Positions 35,297 to 44,883 of a stretch of DNA of 64,000 bases are shown in pieces (the stretch's first letter is position 1; every line of letters begins with the position of its first letter). Below the pieces are notes generated by a model. That model was not told the origin of the DNA. It ran no database searches and worked only from the letters and a program-made list of their open reading frames with translations. The DNA lies in NCBI GenBank assembly GCA_036342255.1, contig JAZAUS010000002.1, positions 62,001 through 126,000 on the forward strand, in the 5' to 3' direction. The stretch is from RUG11198 sp036342255. Its GTDB lineage: Bacteria; Bacillota_I; Bacilli_A; RF39; UBA660. Both the position numbers and the translations under genes were made by a program.

Positions 35297-37255
35297 TTAT
35301 CTATGAGCACTTTTTTCTCTTTCTTCTTCCTGTTGTTCTATTATTTTTTTTACTTCTTTCATAAATTCTGGATCTTCTTTTAAACTTTCATCTGCATATT
35401 TTATTGAATAAGAGTCTTGTTTTATGGCTGCTAAAACTATTTCTTTATCTTTTTTTAAACTTGCATCCGCATACTGTAATGCCCAACCATTTTGTTTTAC
35501 TGCTTCTAAAACTACTTCTTTGTCCTTCTTTAAACTATCATCTGCATACATTATTGCATAACCTTCTTGTTTTACTGCTGATAAAACTACTTCTTTGTCT
35601 TTCTTTAAACTGTCATCTGCATATTTTAGAGATAATGGAACTTTATTTATTGCAAATAAAACCAGATTCTTATCCTTTTTTAAGCTTTCATCTACATACT
35701 CTAATGCATAACCTGATACATTTATTGCAAATAATGCTACTTCTTTATCTTTCTTTAAACTGTCATCTGCATACTGTAATGCACTGCTAAATTTTTTTAG
35801 GGCTGTCAAAACTATTTTTTTATCTTTTTTTAAACTTGCATCCGCATACTCTAATGCATAACTATTTTTCTTTACTGCTTCTAAAACTATTTCTCTATCT
35901 TTTTTTAAGCTCTCATCTGCATGTTTTAGTGCTAAACCTTCTTTTCTTACAGCTGATAGTATTATATTCCTATCTTTTTCTCCAATAGTTCTTTCATCAA
36001 GCTTGCGTGATTTTGATATTACACATAAAAATTCTATTTTATCTTGGATACTTGTTAATAAGTTATAATCTTCTTTAATATTTCTTGAAGATAATATTTT
36101 GTTAATTCTTTCATCTTTTTTCCATCCAAAACTCTTTATATCTTTTCCATATAGTTCATAAATAAATAAAATATCTTTATATGTATAAGTTTCTTTATGT
36201 TTGTTCTTTTTATTTAGATATGTTAATTCTTTCATATCATAAACTACTTGCATAATATATTCTAAATAGTCTTTTTTATAGTTAAATGTTTTTATCTTTT
36301 GTGAGATTATTTCTTCAAAACCATCTTCTATATTTTGACTTTCATCTGCTACTCCTCTTATTTCTGCTATAAGGTTGAATCTCCCCATTCTAATAGCAAC
36401 TCTAGGAACTTTATATTCACCATTTTCATCTTTAGTATAATAAACATAAAAATCGCCTTTTATTTCTTCATTACATATTTGATATTTTGCCATATTTTTA
36501 CTTCCAGCTGTACACCAATAGGTATTATAACCTTGTAGAGAGTTATATAGTTTTATATATTCAGGAGTAATACCTTTCTTTTCTTTCTCTTCTGCTTCCT
36601 CTATTGTTTCATGATGATATTTAATCCATATACCATCATCAATATTATCTGTCCTAAATACTTTTTTTCTTTTATTTTTGATAAATAAAGTGTACAGTTT
36701 AGAAAAATTACCAGACGCTACTAATTTTTCTAAACTTTTATCATCTATTTTCTCTTTATTCACATGTCTAGATACAACTTCAATACACTTAGCTATTATT
36801 TCAGGATCAGCTTCAATAAAAGGAGCTACTGTTTTTTTGCTTCTTTTCTGGTAAACATCATTTTCTTCATCATAAGTACCTATTTTTAACATACCTTGAA
36901 AGGCCCAATATTTGGCCCAGGTTGGATATGGTGTATTAGTATCCAGTAAATAGTCTAGCCACTTATCTAAAGATTCTTCTTGAATTTTAATATTATATTC
37001 TTTTTCATAATCACTTAGATAATCAGGTAATTCTTCTTTATCTATAACATATTTTTTATGATATAAATGTTTTAAAGTATTTATATCATTTTCTCTTTTA
37101 GAAGCTTTTTTGTTGACTCTTTCTAATCTATCCATATATCTATGTATTTTTTCTTTTTTACTATCCTTATTACTTGCAGTATGCATTACTTCATCAGACA
37201 TATGTAATCCATTATATAGCTTATCTAAAAATTCTTCTCCTCTTAAATTATCCAT
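35297..37255 (-). CDS. DUF4116-repeat protein, paralogue 4 of 4
   Basis: 652 residues. The N-terminal module (~1-330) is shared with three neighbours: a helical start (DEVMHT, HRYMDRLERV), PTWAKYWAFQGMLKIGTYDE, then YNSLQGYNTYWCTAGS (Trp-Cys at 247-248), FYVYYTKDENGEYKVPR and EIRGVADESQN. After a helical spacer come eight 25-residue DUF4116 repeats (~430-632; type ALEYADESLKKDKEVVLEAVK) and a short Glu/Arg tail. No signal peptide or membrane segment is seen. The repeats should stack as alpha-hairpins, a binding surface like other solenoids. The Cys motif could be catalytic but this is unproven. It reads into rimM 21 bases later. Confidence 0.85.
   Translation of the reverse strand: MDNLRGEEFLDKLYNGLHMSDEVMHTASNKDSKKEKIHRYMDRLERVNKKASKRENDINTLKHLYHKKYVIDKEELPDYLSDYEKEYNIKIQEESLDKWLDYLLDTNTPYPTWAKYWAFQGMLKIGTYDEENDVYQKRSKKTVAPFIEADPEIIAKCIEVVSRHVNKEKIDDKSLEKLVASGNFSKLYTLFIKNKRKKVFRTDNIDDGIWIKYHHETIEEAEEKEKKGITPEYIKLYNSLQGYNTYWCTAGSKNMAKYQICNEEIKGDFYVYYTKDENGEYKVPRVAIRMGRFNLIAEIRGVADESQNIEDGFEEIISQKIKTFNYKKDYLEYIMQVVYDMKELTYLNKKNKHKETYTYKDILFIYELYGKDIKSFGWKKDERINKILSSRNIKEDYNLLTSIQDKIEFLCVISKSRKLDERTIGEKDRNIILSAVRKEGLALKHADESLKKDREIVLEAVKKNSYALEYADASLKKDKKIVLTALKKFSSALQYADDSLKKDKEVALFAINVSGYALEYVDESLKKDKNLVLFAINKVPLSLKYADDSLKKDKEVVLSAVKQEGYAIMYADDSLKKDKEVVLEAVKQNGWALQYADASLKKDKEIVLAAIKQDSYSIKYADESLKEDPEFMKEVKKIIEQQEEEREKSAHR
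35360..35970 (-). repeat. 75-base tandem coding repeats (DUF4116 units)
   Basis: Eight in-frame units of 75 bases make up the end of this gene. Similar arrays of about 8, 11 and 10 units lie in the three paralogues upstream. Diverged spacing (75-84 bases in the others) shows gain and loss of residues within units. Confidence 0.85.
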
Positions 37256-37292
37256 ACACTGCTCCTATCTATCAACTTCTACATAGTATTAT

Positions 37293-39257
37293 CTATCTTC
37301 TTCTACTATTATCTTTTTGTTCTTGTATTTTTTCTACTTCTTTCATAAATTCTGGATCTTCTTTTAAACTTTCATCTGCATATTCTATTGAATAAGAGTT
37401 TTGTTTTATGGCTGCTAAAACTATTTCTTTATCTTTTTTAAAACTATCAATCAAATCATCTAACAAACTACCATTTTTCTTTACTGCTTCTAAAACTACA
37501 TCTCTATCTTTTTTTAAGCTTTCATCTATCTTGTAAAATACAGTACCAGTAGTATCGTTTTTTATTGCTGCCAAAACTACTTCTTTATCTTTCTTAAAGC
37601 TATCATCCAAATGTTTTAATATATCACCAAAATGATAATCATTTATTAGTGTTAAAATAAAATCTTTATCCTTTCTTAAACTATCATCTGCAAGCCATAT
37701 AATATCCTGATTAACGTTCTTTACTAATTCCAGTATAAAATCTTTATCTTTTTTCAAACTATCATCTGCATATCTTAAGAAAAATCCACTATTCTGTACT
37801 GCTGCTAAGACTACATCTCTATCTTTTTTAAAACTTTCATCAACACTTTTTAATAAATTTCCCTTTATCTTTATTGCTTCTAAAACTACCTCTTTATCCT
37901 TTTTTAAATTATCACTTGCATAAATACTAAAAACGTATACATTTTGTTTTATTGCATCTAAAATAATATTCTTATCATCTATTTTTAAATCATATGTAGA
38001 TCCAATATCAACAATATTAATCAATAATTTAGTTTTGTCTTTATCTTCCTTCAAATAATTATAGTCCTCTTTAACATTCCTTGTAGAAATAATTTTATTT
38101 ATTCTTTCGTCTCTATTCCATCCAAAACTTTCTATAGGCCTATCTAACCCATATATAAATCTTATATCCTTGTCTGTAAATTTTTCTTTACGTTTATTCT
38201 TTCGATTTAAATATGTTAATTCTTTCATATCATAAACTGTTTGAATATACTTTTCTAAATTTTCTTTAGAAATATTTTCAAATGATTTTATTTTTTTCTC
38301 AATTATTTCTTCTAAACCATCTTCTACATTTTGACTTTCATCTGCTACTCCTCTTATTTCTCCTATATCGTTTCTATCCATTCTAATAGCAATCCTAGGA
38401 ACTTTATATTCTCCATTATCATCTTTTGTATAGTAAACATAAAAATTTCCACCAACATAATTATAATTATCTCCACATATTTGATCTTTTGCTACATTTT
38501 CACTACCAGCTGTACACCAATGAGTATTATATCCTTGTAAAGAATTATATAGTTTTTTATATTCTGGAATTATTCCTTTTTTTTCTTTTTTCCTTATTTC
38601 TTTTATTGTCTCATAATTATATGTAATCCATATGCCATCATCAATGTTATCTGTTCTTAATACTTTATCTTTTTTATTTTTTATAAATAAGGTATATAAT
38701 TTAGAAAAATTACCAGACTCCACCAATTTTTCTAAATTATTGTCATCTATTTTCTTTTTATCTACATAATTAGATACAACTTCAATACATTTTGCTATTA
38801 TTTCAGGATCGGCTTCAATAAAAGGAGCTATTGTCTTTTTACTTCTTTTTTGATATATATCATTAGCTTCATCGTAAGTACCTATTTTTAGCATGCCTTG
38901 AAAAGCCCAATATTTGGCCCAGGTTGGATATGGTGTATTAATATCTAATAAATAATATAACCATTTATCTAGTGATTCTTCTTGTTTTTTTATAATATCT
39001 TCTTTATCATTATCACTCATATATTCAGGTAAATTTTCTTCTTTTATTACATACTTTTTGTGATATAAATATTTTAAATTTTTTATATCGTTATCTCTTT
39101 GATAGGCTTTCTTGTTGATTCTTTCTAATCTATCCATATATCTATGTATTTTTTCTAGCTTACTATCTTTATTACCGGCAGTATGCATTACTTCATCAGA
39201 CATATGTAATCCATTATATAGCTTATCTAAAAATTCTTCTCCTCTTAAATTATCCAT
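37293..39257 (-). CDS. DUF4116-repeat protein, paralogue 3 of 4
   Basis: 654 residues with the same N-terminal module as its neighbours (first ~27 residues identical to the 35297 protein) and the HWCTAGSENVA motif with FYVYYTKDDNGEYKVPRIAIRM. The C-terminal array has about eight DUF4116 units, but these are more diverged, several with one to three inserted residues (IIWLADDSLRKD, TVFYKIDESLKKD). The last unit and tail EDPEFMKEV match paralogues 4 and 2. Cytoplasmic by sequence. It lies 37 bases upstream of the next copy, with no terminator between them. Confidence 0.85.
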   Translation of the reverse strand: MDNLRGEEFLDKLYNGLHMSDEVMHTAGNKDSKLEKIHRYMDRLERINKKAYQRDNDIKNLKYLYHKKYVIKEENLPEYMSDNDKEDIIKKQEESLDKWLYYLLDINTPYPTWAKYWAFQGMLKIGTYDEANDIYQKRSKKTIAPFIEADPEIIAKCIEVVSNYVDKKKIDDNNLEKLVESGNFSKLYTLFIKNKKDKVLRTDNIDDGIWITYNYETIKEIRKKEKKGIIPEYKKLYNSLQGYNTHWCTAGSENVAKDQICGDNYNYVGGNFYVYYTKDDNGEYKVPRIAIRMDRNDIGEIRGVADESQNVEDGLEEIIEKKIKSFENISKENLEKYIQTVYDMKELTYLNRKNKRKEKFTDKDIRFIYGLDRPIESFGWNRDERINKIISTRNVKEDYNYLKEDKDKTKLLINIVDIGSTYDLKIDDKNIILDAIKQNVYVFSIYASDNLKKDKEVVLEAIKIKGNLLKSVDESFKKDRDVVLAAVQNSGFFLRYADDSLKKDKDFILELVKNVNQDIIWLADDSLRKDKDFILTLINDYHFGDILKHLDDSFKKDKEVVLAAIKNDTTGTVFYKIDESLKKDRDVVLEAVKKNGSLLDDLIDSFKKDKEIVLAAIKQNSYSIEYADESLKEDPEFMKEVEKIQEQKDNSRRR

Positions 39258-39295
39258 ATATTACTCCTATCTATAAATTTCTATATAGATATTAT

Positions 39296-41485
39296 CTATC
39301 TTCTTCTACTATTATCTTTTTGTTCTTTTATTATTTCTACTTCTTTCATAAATTCTGGATCTTCTTTTAAGCTATCATCTGCATACTCTAAAGCTTCCAA
39401 ATTTTGTTTAACTGCTGTTAATACTATTTCTTTGTCCTTTTTAAAATTTGGATGTAAATATCTCAATAATAATCCATTTTTTCTAATAACTGCCATAACT
39501 AATTCTTTATCTTCTCTAAAACTTTTATCCGCATATTCGAACAATAATAAACCATGACTATAATTATTTATCAAGTCCAAAATGAATTCTTTATCTTTAT
39601 TTAAACTTTCATCGGCATAAAACATTGCATCATTATTTTGATTCACTGCTGCTATAACTACTTCTTTATTCTTTTTCATACTTCTATCTGCATATTCTAA
39701 TGCCCAACCATTTTCTTTCACCGCTGTTAATACTACTTCTTTATCTTTCTTTAAACTTTCATCGGCGTATTCTAATGCCAAGCCGTCTCGTTTCACTGCT
39801 TCTAAAACTACTTCTTTATCTTTCTTTAAGTTTTCATCGGCGTTTTCCAATGCTAAGCCATCATGTTCGATAGCTGCCAAAACCACATCTTTATCACTTT
39901 CTAAACTATCATCTATACATAAGTATGCAGAATTAGTATTATCATTTCTTAATGCTGTTAATACTATTTCTTTATCTTTCTTTAAACTTTTATCTGCATA
40001 ATGTAATACTTTTCCATTTTCTTTCACCGCTGTTAATACTACTTCTTTATCCTTCTTTAAACTTTCATTGGCGTATTCTAGTGCCAAGCCGTCTCGTTTC
40101 ACTGCTGATAAAACTATTTCTTTATCCTTTTTTATATCCTCATTTGCATACTTTAATGCACAACCGTTTTGTTTTATGGCATCTATAATAATTTTCTTAT
40201 CATCTACTTTGAAATCTTCTATAAAATATCCTTCTCCAGAAATATTAATCAATAATTGAGTTTTATCTTTATCTTCCTTCAAAGAATAATAGTCCTCTTT
40301 AACATTTCTAGAAGATAATATTTTGTCTATTCTCTGATCTCTATCCCATCCAAAACAACTTGTACTAATACCTAATTCATACAATAATAAAATATCTTCT
40401 TCTGTAAAAGGTTCTTTACGTTTATTCTTTTGATTTAGATATGTTATTTTTTTCATTTTATAAACTTTTTGTATATTCTTTTCTAAATTATCTTTAGAAA
40501 TATTTTCAAATGATTTTATTTTTTTCTCAATTATTTCTTCAAAACCATCTTCTACATTTTGACTTTCGTCGGCTACTCCTCTTATTTCTCCTATATCGTT
40601 TTTATCCATTCTAATGGCAATCCTAGGAATTTTATATTCACCATTTTCATCTTTAGTATAATATACATAAAAGTCTCCTCCTAAATAACTAGATGAATTC
40701 CCACATATTTGTGATTTTGCCATTTCTTTGCTTCCAGCAGTACACCAATGGGTATTATATCCTTGTAGAGAATTATATAATTTTATATATTCAGGAGTAA
40801 TACCATTCTTTTCTTTCTCTTCTGCTTCTTCTATTGTTTCGTGATGATATGTAATCCAGATACCATCATCAATATTATCTGCCCTAAATACTTTTTTCCT
40901 TTTATTTTTGATAAATAAAGTGTACAGTTTAGAAAAATTACCAGACTCCACCAATTTTTCTAAATTATTGTCATCTATTTTCTTTTTATCTACATAACTA
41001 GATACAACTTCAATACACTTTGCTATTATTTCAGGATCAGCTTCAATAAAAGGAGCTATTGTCTTTTTACTTCTTTTTTGATATATATCATTAGCTTCAT
41101 CATAAGTACCTATTTTTAGCATGCCTTGAAAAGCCCAATATTTGGCCCATGTTGGATATGTTGCATTAGTATCTAGTAAATAATTTAGCCATTTATCTAG
41201 GGATTCTTCTTGCTTTTTTATAATACCTTCTTTATCTTCATCACTCATAAATTTAGGTAGATTTTCTTTCTTTATAACATACTTTCTATGATATAAATAT
41301 TTTAAATTATTTATATCATTATCTCTTTTAATTGCTTCCTTATTAATTCTTTCTAATCTTTCCATATATCTATGTATTTTTTCAGCCTTACTATCCTTAT
41401 TTTCAGCAGTATGCATTACTTCATCAGACATATGTAATCCATTATATAGCTTATCTAAAAATTCTTCTCCTCTTAAATTATTCAT
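39296..41485 (-). CDS. DUF4116-repeat protein, paralogue 2 of 4
   Basis: 729 residues from ATG 41485; AAAGGTG six bases upstream decides against the GTG at 41494, and this ribosome site includes the stop codon of the previous gene. The N-terminal module is as in the others, with THWCTAGSKEMAKSQICG. The repeat array is the longest of the four, about eleven units, some nearly identical (DGLALEYADESLKKDKEVVL twice), suggesting recent unit duplication. The end EDPEFMKEV is shared with paralogues 3 and 4. Confidence 0.85.
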   Translation of the reverse strand: MNNLRGEEFLDKLYNGLHMSDEVMHTAENKDSKAEKIHRYMERLERINKEAIKRDNDINNLKYLYHRKYVIKKENLPKFMSDEDKEGIIKKQEESLDKWLNYLLDTNATYPTWAKYWAFQGMLKIGTYDEANDIYQKRSKKTIAPFIEADPEIIAKCIEVVSSYVDKKKIDDNNLEKLVESGNFSKLYTLFIKNKRKKVFRADNIDDGIWITYHHETIEEAEEKEKNGITPEYIKLYNSLQGYNTHWCTAGSKEMAKSQICGNSSSYLGGDFYVYYTKDENGEYKIPRIAIRMDKNDIGEIRGVADESQNVEDGFEEIIEKKIKSFENISKDNLEKNIQKVYKMKKITYLNQKNKRKEPFTEEDILLLYELGISTSCFGWDRDQRIDKILSSRNVKEDYYSLKEDKDKTQLLINISGEGYFIEDFKVDDKKIIIDAIKQNGCALKYANEDIKKDKEIVLSAVKRDGLALEYANESLKKDKEVVLTAVKENGKVLHYADKSLKKDKEIVLTALRNDNTNSAYLCIDDSLESDKDVVLAAIEHDGLALENADENLKKDKEVVLEAVKRDGLALEYADESLKKDKEVVLTAVKENGWALEYADRSMKKNKEVVIAAVNQNNDAMFYADESLNKDKEFILDLINNYSHGLLLFEYADKSFREDKELVMAVIRKNGLLLRYLHPNFKKDKEIVLTAVKQNLEALEYADDSLKEDPEFMKEVEIIKEQKDNSRRR

Positions 41486-41490
41486 ATTTA

Positions 41491-43593
41491 TCACCTTTTA
41501 TATTTATTATTATCTATTTGGGTAAATTCTTCTAACTTTTGTATAAAAGTTTGGTCATTTACTATACTTTTATTAGTCCATTCTATAATATATTTTAATA
41601 CCTTAGGATTTTGTTCTAGTGCTTCTAGAATAAAACCTTCATCTTTTTTGAATCTATCAGCAATATGGACAAATACTTCGCTATTTTCTCTTATTGCTTT
41701 TAATAAGAATTGGGGATTTTCTGTTAAACTACTGTCAGCTTCTTCTATAGCCCATCCATTTTCTTTTACAGCTGCTAATACGACATCTTCATCCTTTAAT
41801 AAATCATAATCTACTTCTTCTAAAACTAATCCATTTAGACTAACAGCTTTTAATACTATATTCTTATCTTTTTTTAATCTTTTATCAGCATATTTTAAAG
41901 AAAAAGGGTTATTATTTATTGCTACTAAGACTACTTCTCTATCTTTTTTTAAACTTCCATCAGCACAAGCTAACATCATACCATCTTTTTTTACTGCTAA
42001 TAGTACTAAATCTTTATCCTTTTTTAGGCATTCATCAGCATAGATTATATTATAAACATCTAATTTGATTGCTTCTATCATTATTTCTTTATCTTTTCTT
42101 AAATTTTCGTCTAAATTTGCTACATCGTAAGTACCTTGCTTAACCGCTTCTAGTATTATTTCTTTATCTTTTTTAAATTTTCTATCTACATAGTTTAAGA
42201 CATAACTACTTCCTTTTACTGCTGCTAAGACTATATCTCTATCATTTTTTAAGCTTTCATCCATATATTTTAAAGCTATAGGATTATGTTTAATAGATCT
42301 TATTATATATTTTTTATCTTTTAGAGTAAGAGTAGGTACTTTATCATAATAGGCACTAATTATGAATGCTACTTGATCTTGTCTATCTTTTAATGAATCA
42401 TAATCATTTTGAATATTTCTAGTAGAAATAATCTTTTTTATTCTTCCATCTTTACTTCCACCGAAAGTCTCTATTCTATCATATATTTCATATAAAAAAG
42501 CAATATCTTCTTTGGTAAAAGGTTCTTTACGTCTGTTCTTTTGGTTTAGTAATGTTAGTTTGCGCATGTTGTCAATTTTTTTCATATTTTCAGCTAATAT
42601 ATCCTCATTAATATCTTTAAGTGTCTTTAATTTGTTTTCAATTATTTCTTCAAATCCTTCTTCAACATTTAGGCTTTCGTCTGCTACTCCTTTTATTTCT
42701 CCAATATCATTTTGATTCATTCTTATAGCAATTCGTGGTACTTTATATTCTCCATTATCATCTTTTGTATAATAAACATAAAAATTTCCACCTAAGTAAG
42801 CACTTCTATTACCACATACTTGCTCCATTGCCATACTTCTACTTCCAGCTGTACACCAATGAGTATTTTGTCCTTGTAAAGAATTATATAATTTTACAAA
42901 TTCTGGTGTTATTCCTTCTTCTTTTTTTCTTCTTACATCTTTTTCTGTTTCATAATGGTAAGTAATCCATATACCATCAAAACCACTTTTATTTATAACT
43001 TTTTTTCTTTTATTTTTTATTAACGAAGTATATAGTTTTGGAAAACTACCTGACTTAATTAGCTTTTCTAGTTCTGTATCATCAATTGTATTTGTATCTA
43101 TAAACTTACTTATTATATCTATACATCTAGTAATTATTTCAGAATCTGCTTCTATAAATCTTTTAGTTGTTTTTTTACTTCTTTTTTGATAGGTATCATT
43201 TTCTTCATCATAAGTACCTATTTTAAGCATACCTTGAAAAGCCCAATATTTGGCCCAAGTTGGTAAAGAAGTATTCTTATCTACTAAAAAATCTATCCAT
43301 TCATCTAATGAATCTTCTTGATTTTTTATAATTTTCTTTTTTTCTTCATTAGATATGTCTGATGGTAAATCTTTTTCTTTTATAACATATTTTTTATGAT
43401 ATAAATATTTTAAATTAATAATATCAATCTCTCTTTTAGATGCTTTTTGATTAATTCTTTCTAATCTTTCCATATATCTATGTATTTTTTCTTTTTTACT
43501 ATCTTTATTTTTGAATGTGTGCATTACTTCATCAGACATATGAAGATCTTGATATATATTATCTAAGAATGCTTCTCCTCTTAAATTATCCAT
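41491..43593 (-). CDS. DUF4116-repeat protein, paralogue 1 of 4
   Basis: 700 residues and the most diverged copy: DNLRGEAFLDNIYQDLHMSD start, PTWAKYWAFQGMLKIGTYDE retained, THWCTAGSRSMAMEQVCG with the conserved WC pair, and GEIKGVADESLN. About ten DUF4116 units follow, ending in two atypical ones (PQFLLKAIRENSEVF, EGFILEALEQNPKVL) and a unique tail. It is the first of the array on the transcript, 27 bases after a helicase-associated-repeat gene, and its TGA stop overlaps the ribosome site of paralogue 2. Confidence 0.84.
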   Translation of the reverse strand: MDNLRGEAFLDNIYQDLHMSDEVMHTFKNKDSKKEKIHRYMERLERINQKASKREIDIINLKYLYHKKYVIKEKDLPSDISNEEKKKIIKNQEDSLDEWIDFLVDKNTSLPTWAKYWAFQGMLKIGTYDEENDTYQKRSKKTTKRFIEADSEIITRCIDIISKFIDTNTIDDTELEKLIKSGSFPKLYTSLIKNKRKKVINKSGFDGIWITYHYETEKDVRRKKEEGITPEFVKLYNSLQGQNTHWCTAGSRSMAMEQVCGNRSAYLGGNFYVYYTKDDNGEYKVPRIAIRMNQNDIGEIKGVADESLNVEEGFEEIIENKLKTLKDINEDILAENMKKIDNMRKLTLLNQKNRRKEPFTKEDIAFLYEIYDRIETFGGSKDGRIKKIISTRNIQNDYDSLKDRQDQVAFIISAYYDKVPTLTLKDKKYIIRSIKHNPIALKYMDESLKNDRDIVLAAVKGSSYVLNYVDRKFKKDKEIILEAVKQGTYDVANLDENLRKDKEIMIEAIKLDVYNIIYADECLKKDKDLVLLAVKKDGMMLACADGSLKKDREVVLVAINNNPFSLKYADKRLKKDKNIVLKAVSLNGLVLEEVDYDLLKDEDVVLAAVKENGWAIEEADSSLTENPQFLLKAIRENSEVFVHIADRFKKDEGFILEALEQNPKVLKYIIEWTNKSIVNDQTFIQKLEEFTQIDNNKYKR

Positions 43594-43620
43594 ACACTTC
43601 TCCTTTATATCATCTTTTAA

Positions 43621-44115
43621 TTATTTTCTTCCTTTACCTTTATTCTTTTCCCATATTACGCCTATGCTTTCTAATTTTTCTATTTTATCTTTGGATAGTT
43701 TACCTAATTTGTATCTTGTTTTTTGATTATTAAGCCAACTACCTATTTTTGTTATTTTGTCTTGTTCATAACCTTCTACTTCTAATTTAGCTGGCATATC
43801 TAAATTGCCATGATATTCATAATAGGCTTTGGCTAGTTCATACATTTTTTCCCAGGCTCCTGTATCTGGTCTTCTTTTTTTATAATTGGCATCCCATATC
43901 ATACCAATATTATCTAATTTTTCTATTTTATCTTTGGATAAGCCTCCTTTACTTACTCTTTGCCCACTTATCCAACTACCTAGCTTTGTTATTTTGTCTT
44001 GTTCATATCCTTCTATTTCTAATTTAATTGGTATATCTAGATTACCATGATATTCATAATAGGCTTTGGCTAATTCATACATTTGATTCCATCTTTTTTC
44101 ATCTTTTTCTCTCAT
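43621..44115 (-). CDS. Stand-alone helicase-associated-domain protein (two repeats)
   Basis: About 164 residues from ATG 44115; the longer frame to 44166 would overlap its neighbour. It is made of two ~65-residue helicase-associated (HA, PF03457-like) repeats: WNQMYELAKAYYEYHGNLDI, KLGSWISGQR, LSKDKIEKLDNIGMIWD, then a second copy. It ends in a basic tail WEKNKGKGRK identical to its neighbour. HA repeats normally follow helicases and bind nucleic acid; no helicase is attached or nearby. Function unknown. Confidence 0.8.
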   Translation of the reverse strand: MREKDEKRWNQMYELAKAYYEYHGNLDIPIKLEIEGYEQDKITKLGSWISGQRVSKGGLSKDKIEKLDNIGMIWDANYKKRRPDTGAWEKMYELAKAYYEYHGNLDMPAKLEVEGYEQDKITKIGSWLNNQKTRYKLGKLSKDKIEKLESIGVIWEKNKGKGRK

Positions 44116-44122
44116 ATAACAC

Positions 44123-44872
44123 CTATTTTCTTCCTTTACCTTTATTTTTTTCCCATATGATTCCAATACTTTCTAGTTTTTCTATTTTTTCATTTGATAA
44201 ATGACCTGTTCTGTATTGAATTCTTTGATTGTTAATCCAGCTACCTAGTTTAATTATTTTATCTTCTACATAGCCTTCTACTTGAAAATTACGTTTTATA
44301 TTTAAGTGGCCATGATATTCGTAATAGGCTTTGGCTAGTTCATACATTTGATTCCAAGCATCATTATTAGATTTTCTTTTTTGATAATTATCTGTCCATA
44401 TCATGCCAATATTATCTAATAATTCTTTTTTGGCATTAGATATATTACCTTTTTTATAATCATGTCTTTGATTACTTAGCCAGTAATCTAATCTATATCC
44501 ATCTATTAGGATAGTTTCTGAATCATTTAAGTTGCCATGACTAGTATAATATTTTTTGGCTAGTTCATACATTTTGTTCCAATCATCATATTCATTATAT
44601 CGTCTAAAATTCTCTTTAACGGGCTTTCTTTTCCAAACCATACCTATGTTTTCTAGTTTTTCAATTCTTTCTTTAGATATTTTTCCTTCTTTGTAATTAG
44701 TTCTTTGAGTTGAAAGCCAGTGACCTAATTTTACTAACTTATTATCTTTATATCCAGCTACTTGAAAATTGATTGGAACAAATAAATTGCCATGATATTC
44801 ATAATAAGCTTTAGCTAGTTCATACATTTGATTCCATTGTATATCTCTTGAATTTTCCTCTTTATTATTCAT
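44123..44872 (-). CDS. Stand-alone helicase-associated-domain protein (three repeats)
   Basis: 249 residues with three HA-type repeats (MYELAKAYYEYHGNL, GHWLSTQRTNYKEGKISKE, IEKLENIGMVWK, and two further copies). The middle copy is shortened, lacking part of the loop (IDGYRLDYWLSNQR). It has the same WEKNKGKGRK end as the 43621 protein, so the pair arose by duplication. It lies 11 bases after the rRNA methyltransferase gene and seven before its partner. Nucleic-acid binding is expected from the family, not shown. Confidence 0.8.
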   Translation of the reverse strand: MNNKEENSRDIQWNQMYELAKAYYEYHGNLFVPINFQVAGYKDNKLVKLGHWLSTQRTNYKEGKISKERIEKLENIGMVWKRKPVKENFRRYNEYDDWNKMYELAKKYYTSHGNLNDSETILIDGYRLDYWLSNQRHDYKKGNISNAKKELLDNIGMIWTDNYQKRKSNNDAWNQMYELAKAYYEYHGHLNIKRNFQVEGYVEDKIIKLGSWINNQRIQYRTGHLSNEKIEKLESIGIIWEKNKGKGRK

Positions 44873-44883
44873 TATATCAACCT

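Noticed and set aside
35404..40259. Plus-strand open frames rich in Leu/His/Ser opposite the DUF4116 genes
   Set aside because: They are antisense shadows of the repeat genes, have no ribosome site, and encode low-complexity sequence.
35360..43000. Periodic 75-base repeats suggesting a CRISPR array
   Set aside because: The period is coding (25 residues), spacing varies by multiples of three, the repeats are imperfect, and no cas gene is near. They are DUF4116 units.
35297..44872. Prophage or transposon carrying the DUF4116 cluster
   Set aside because: No integrase, transposase, phage structural gene, tRNA target or flanking direct repeat was seen, and base composition looks like the surroundings.
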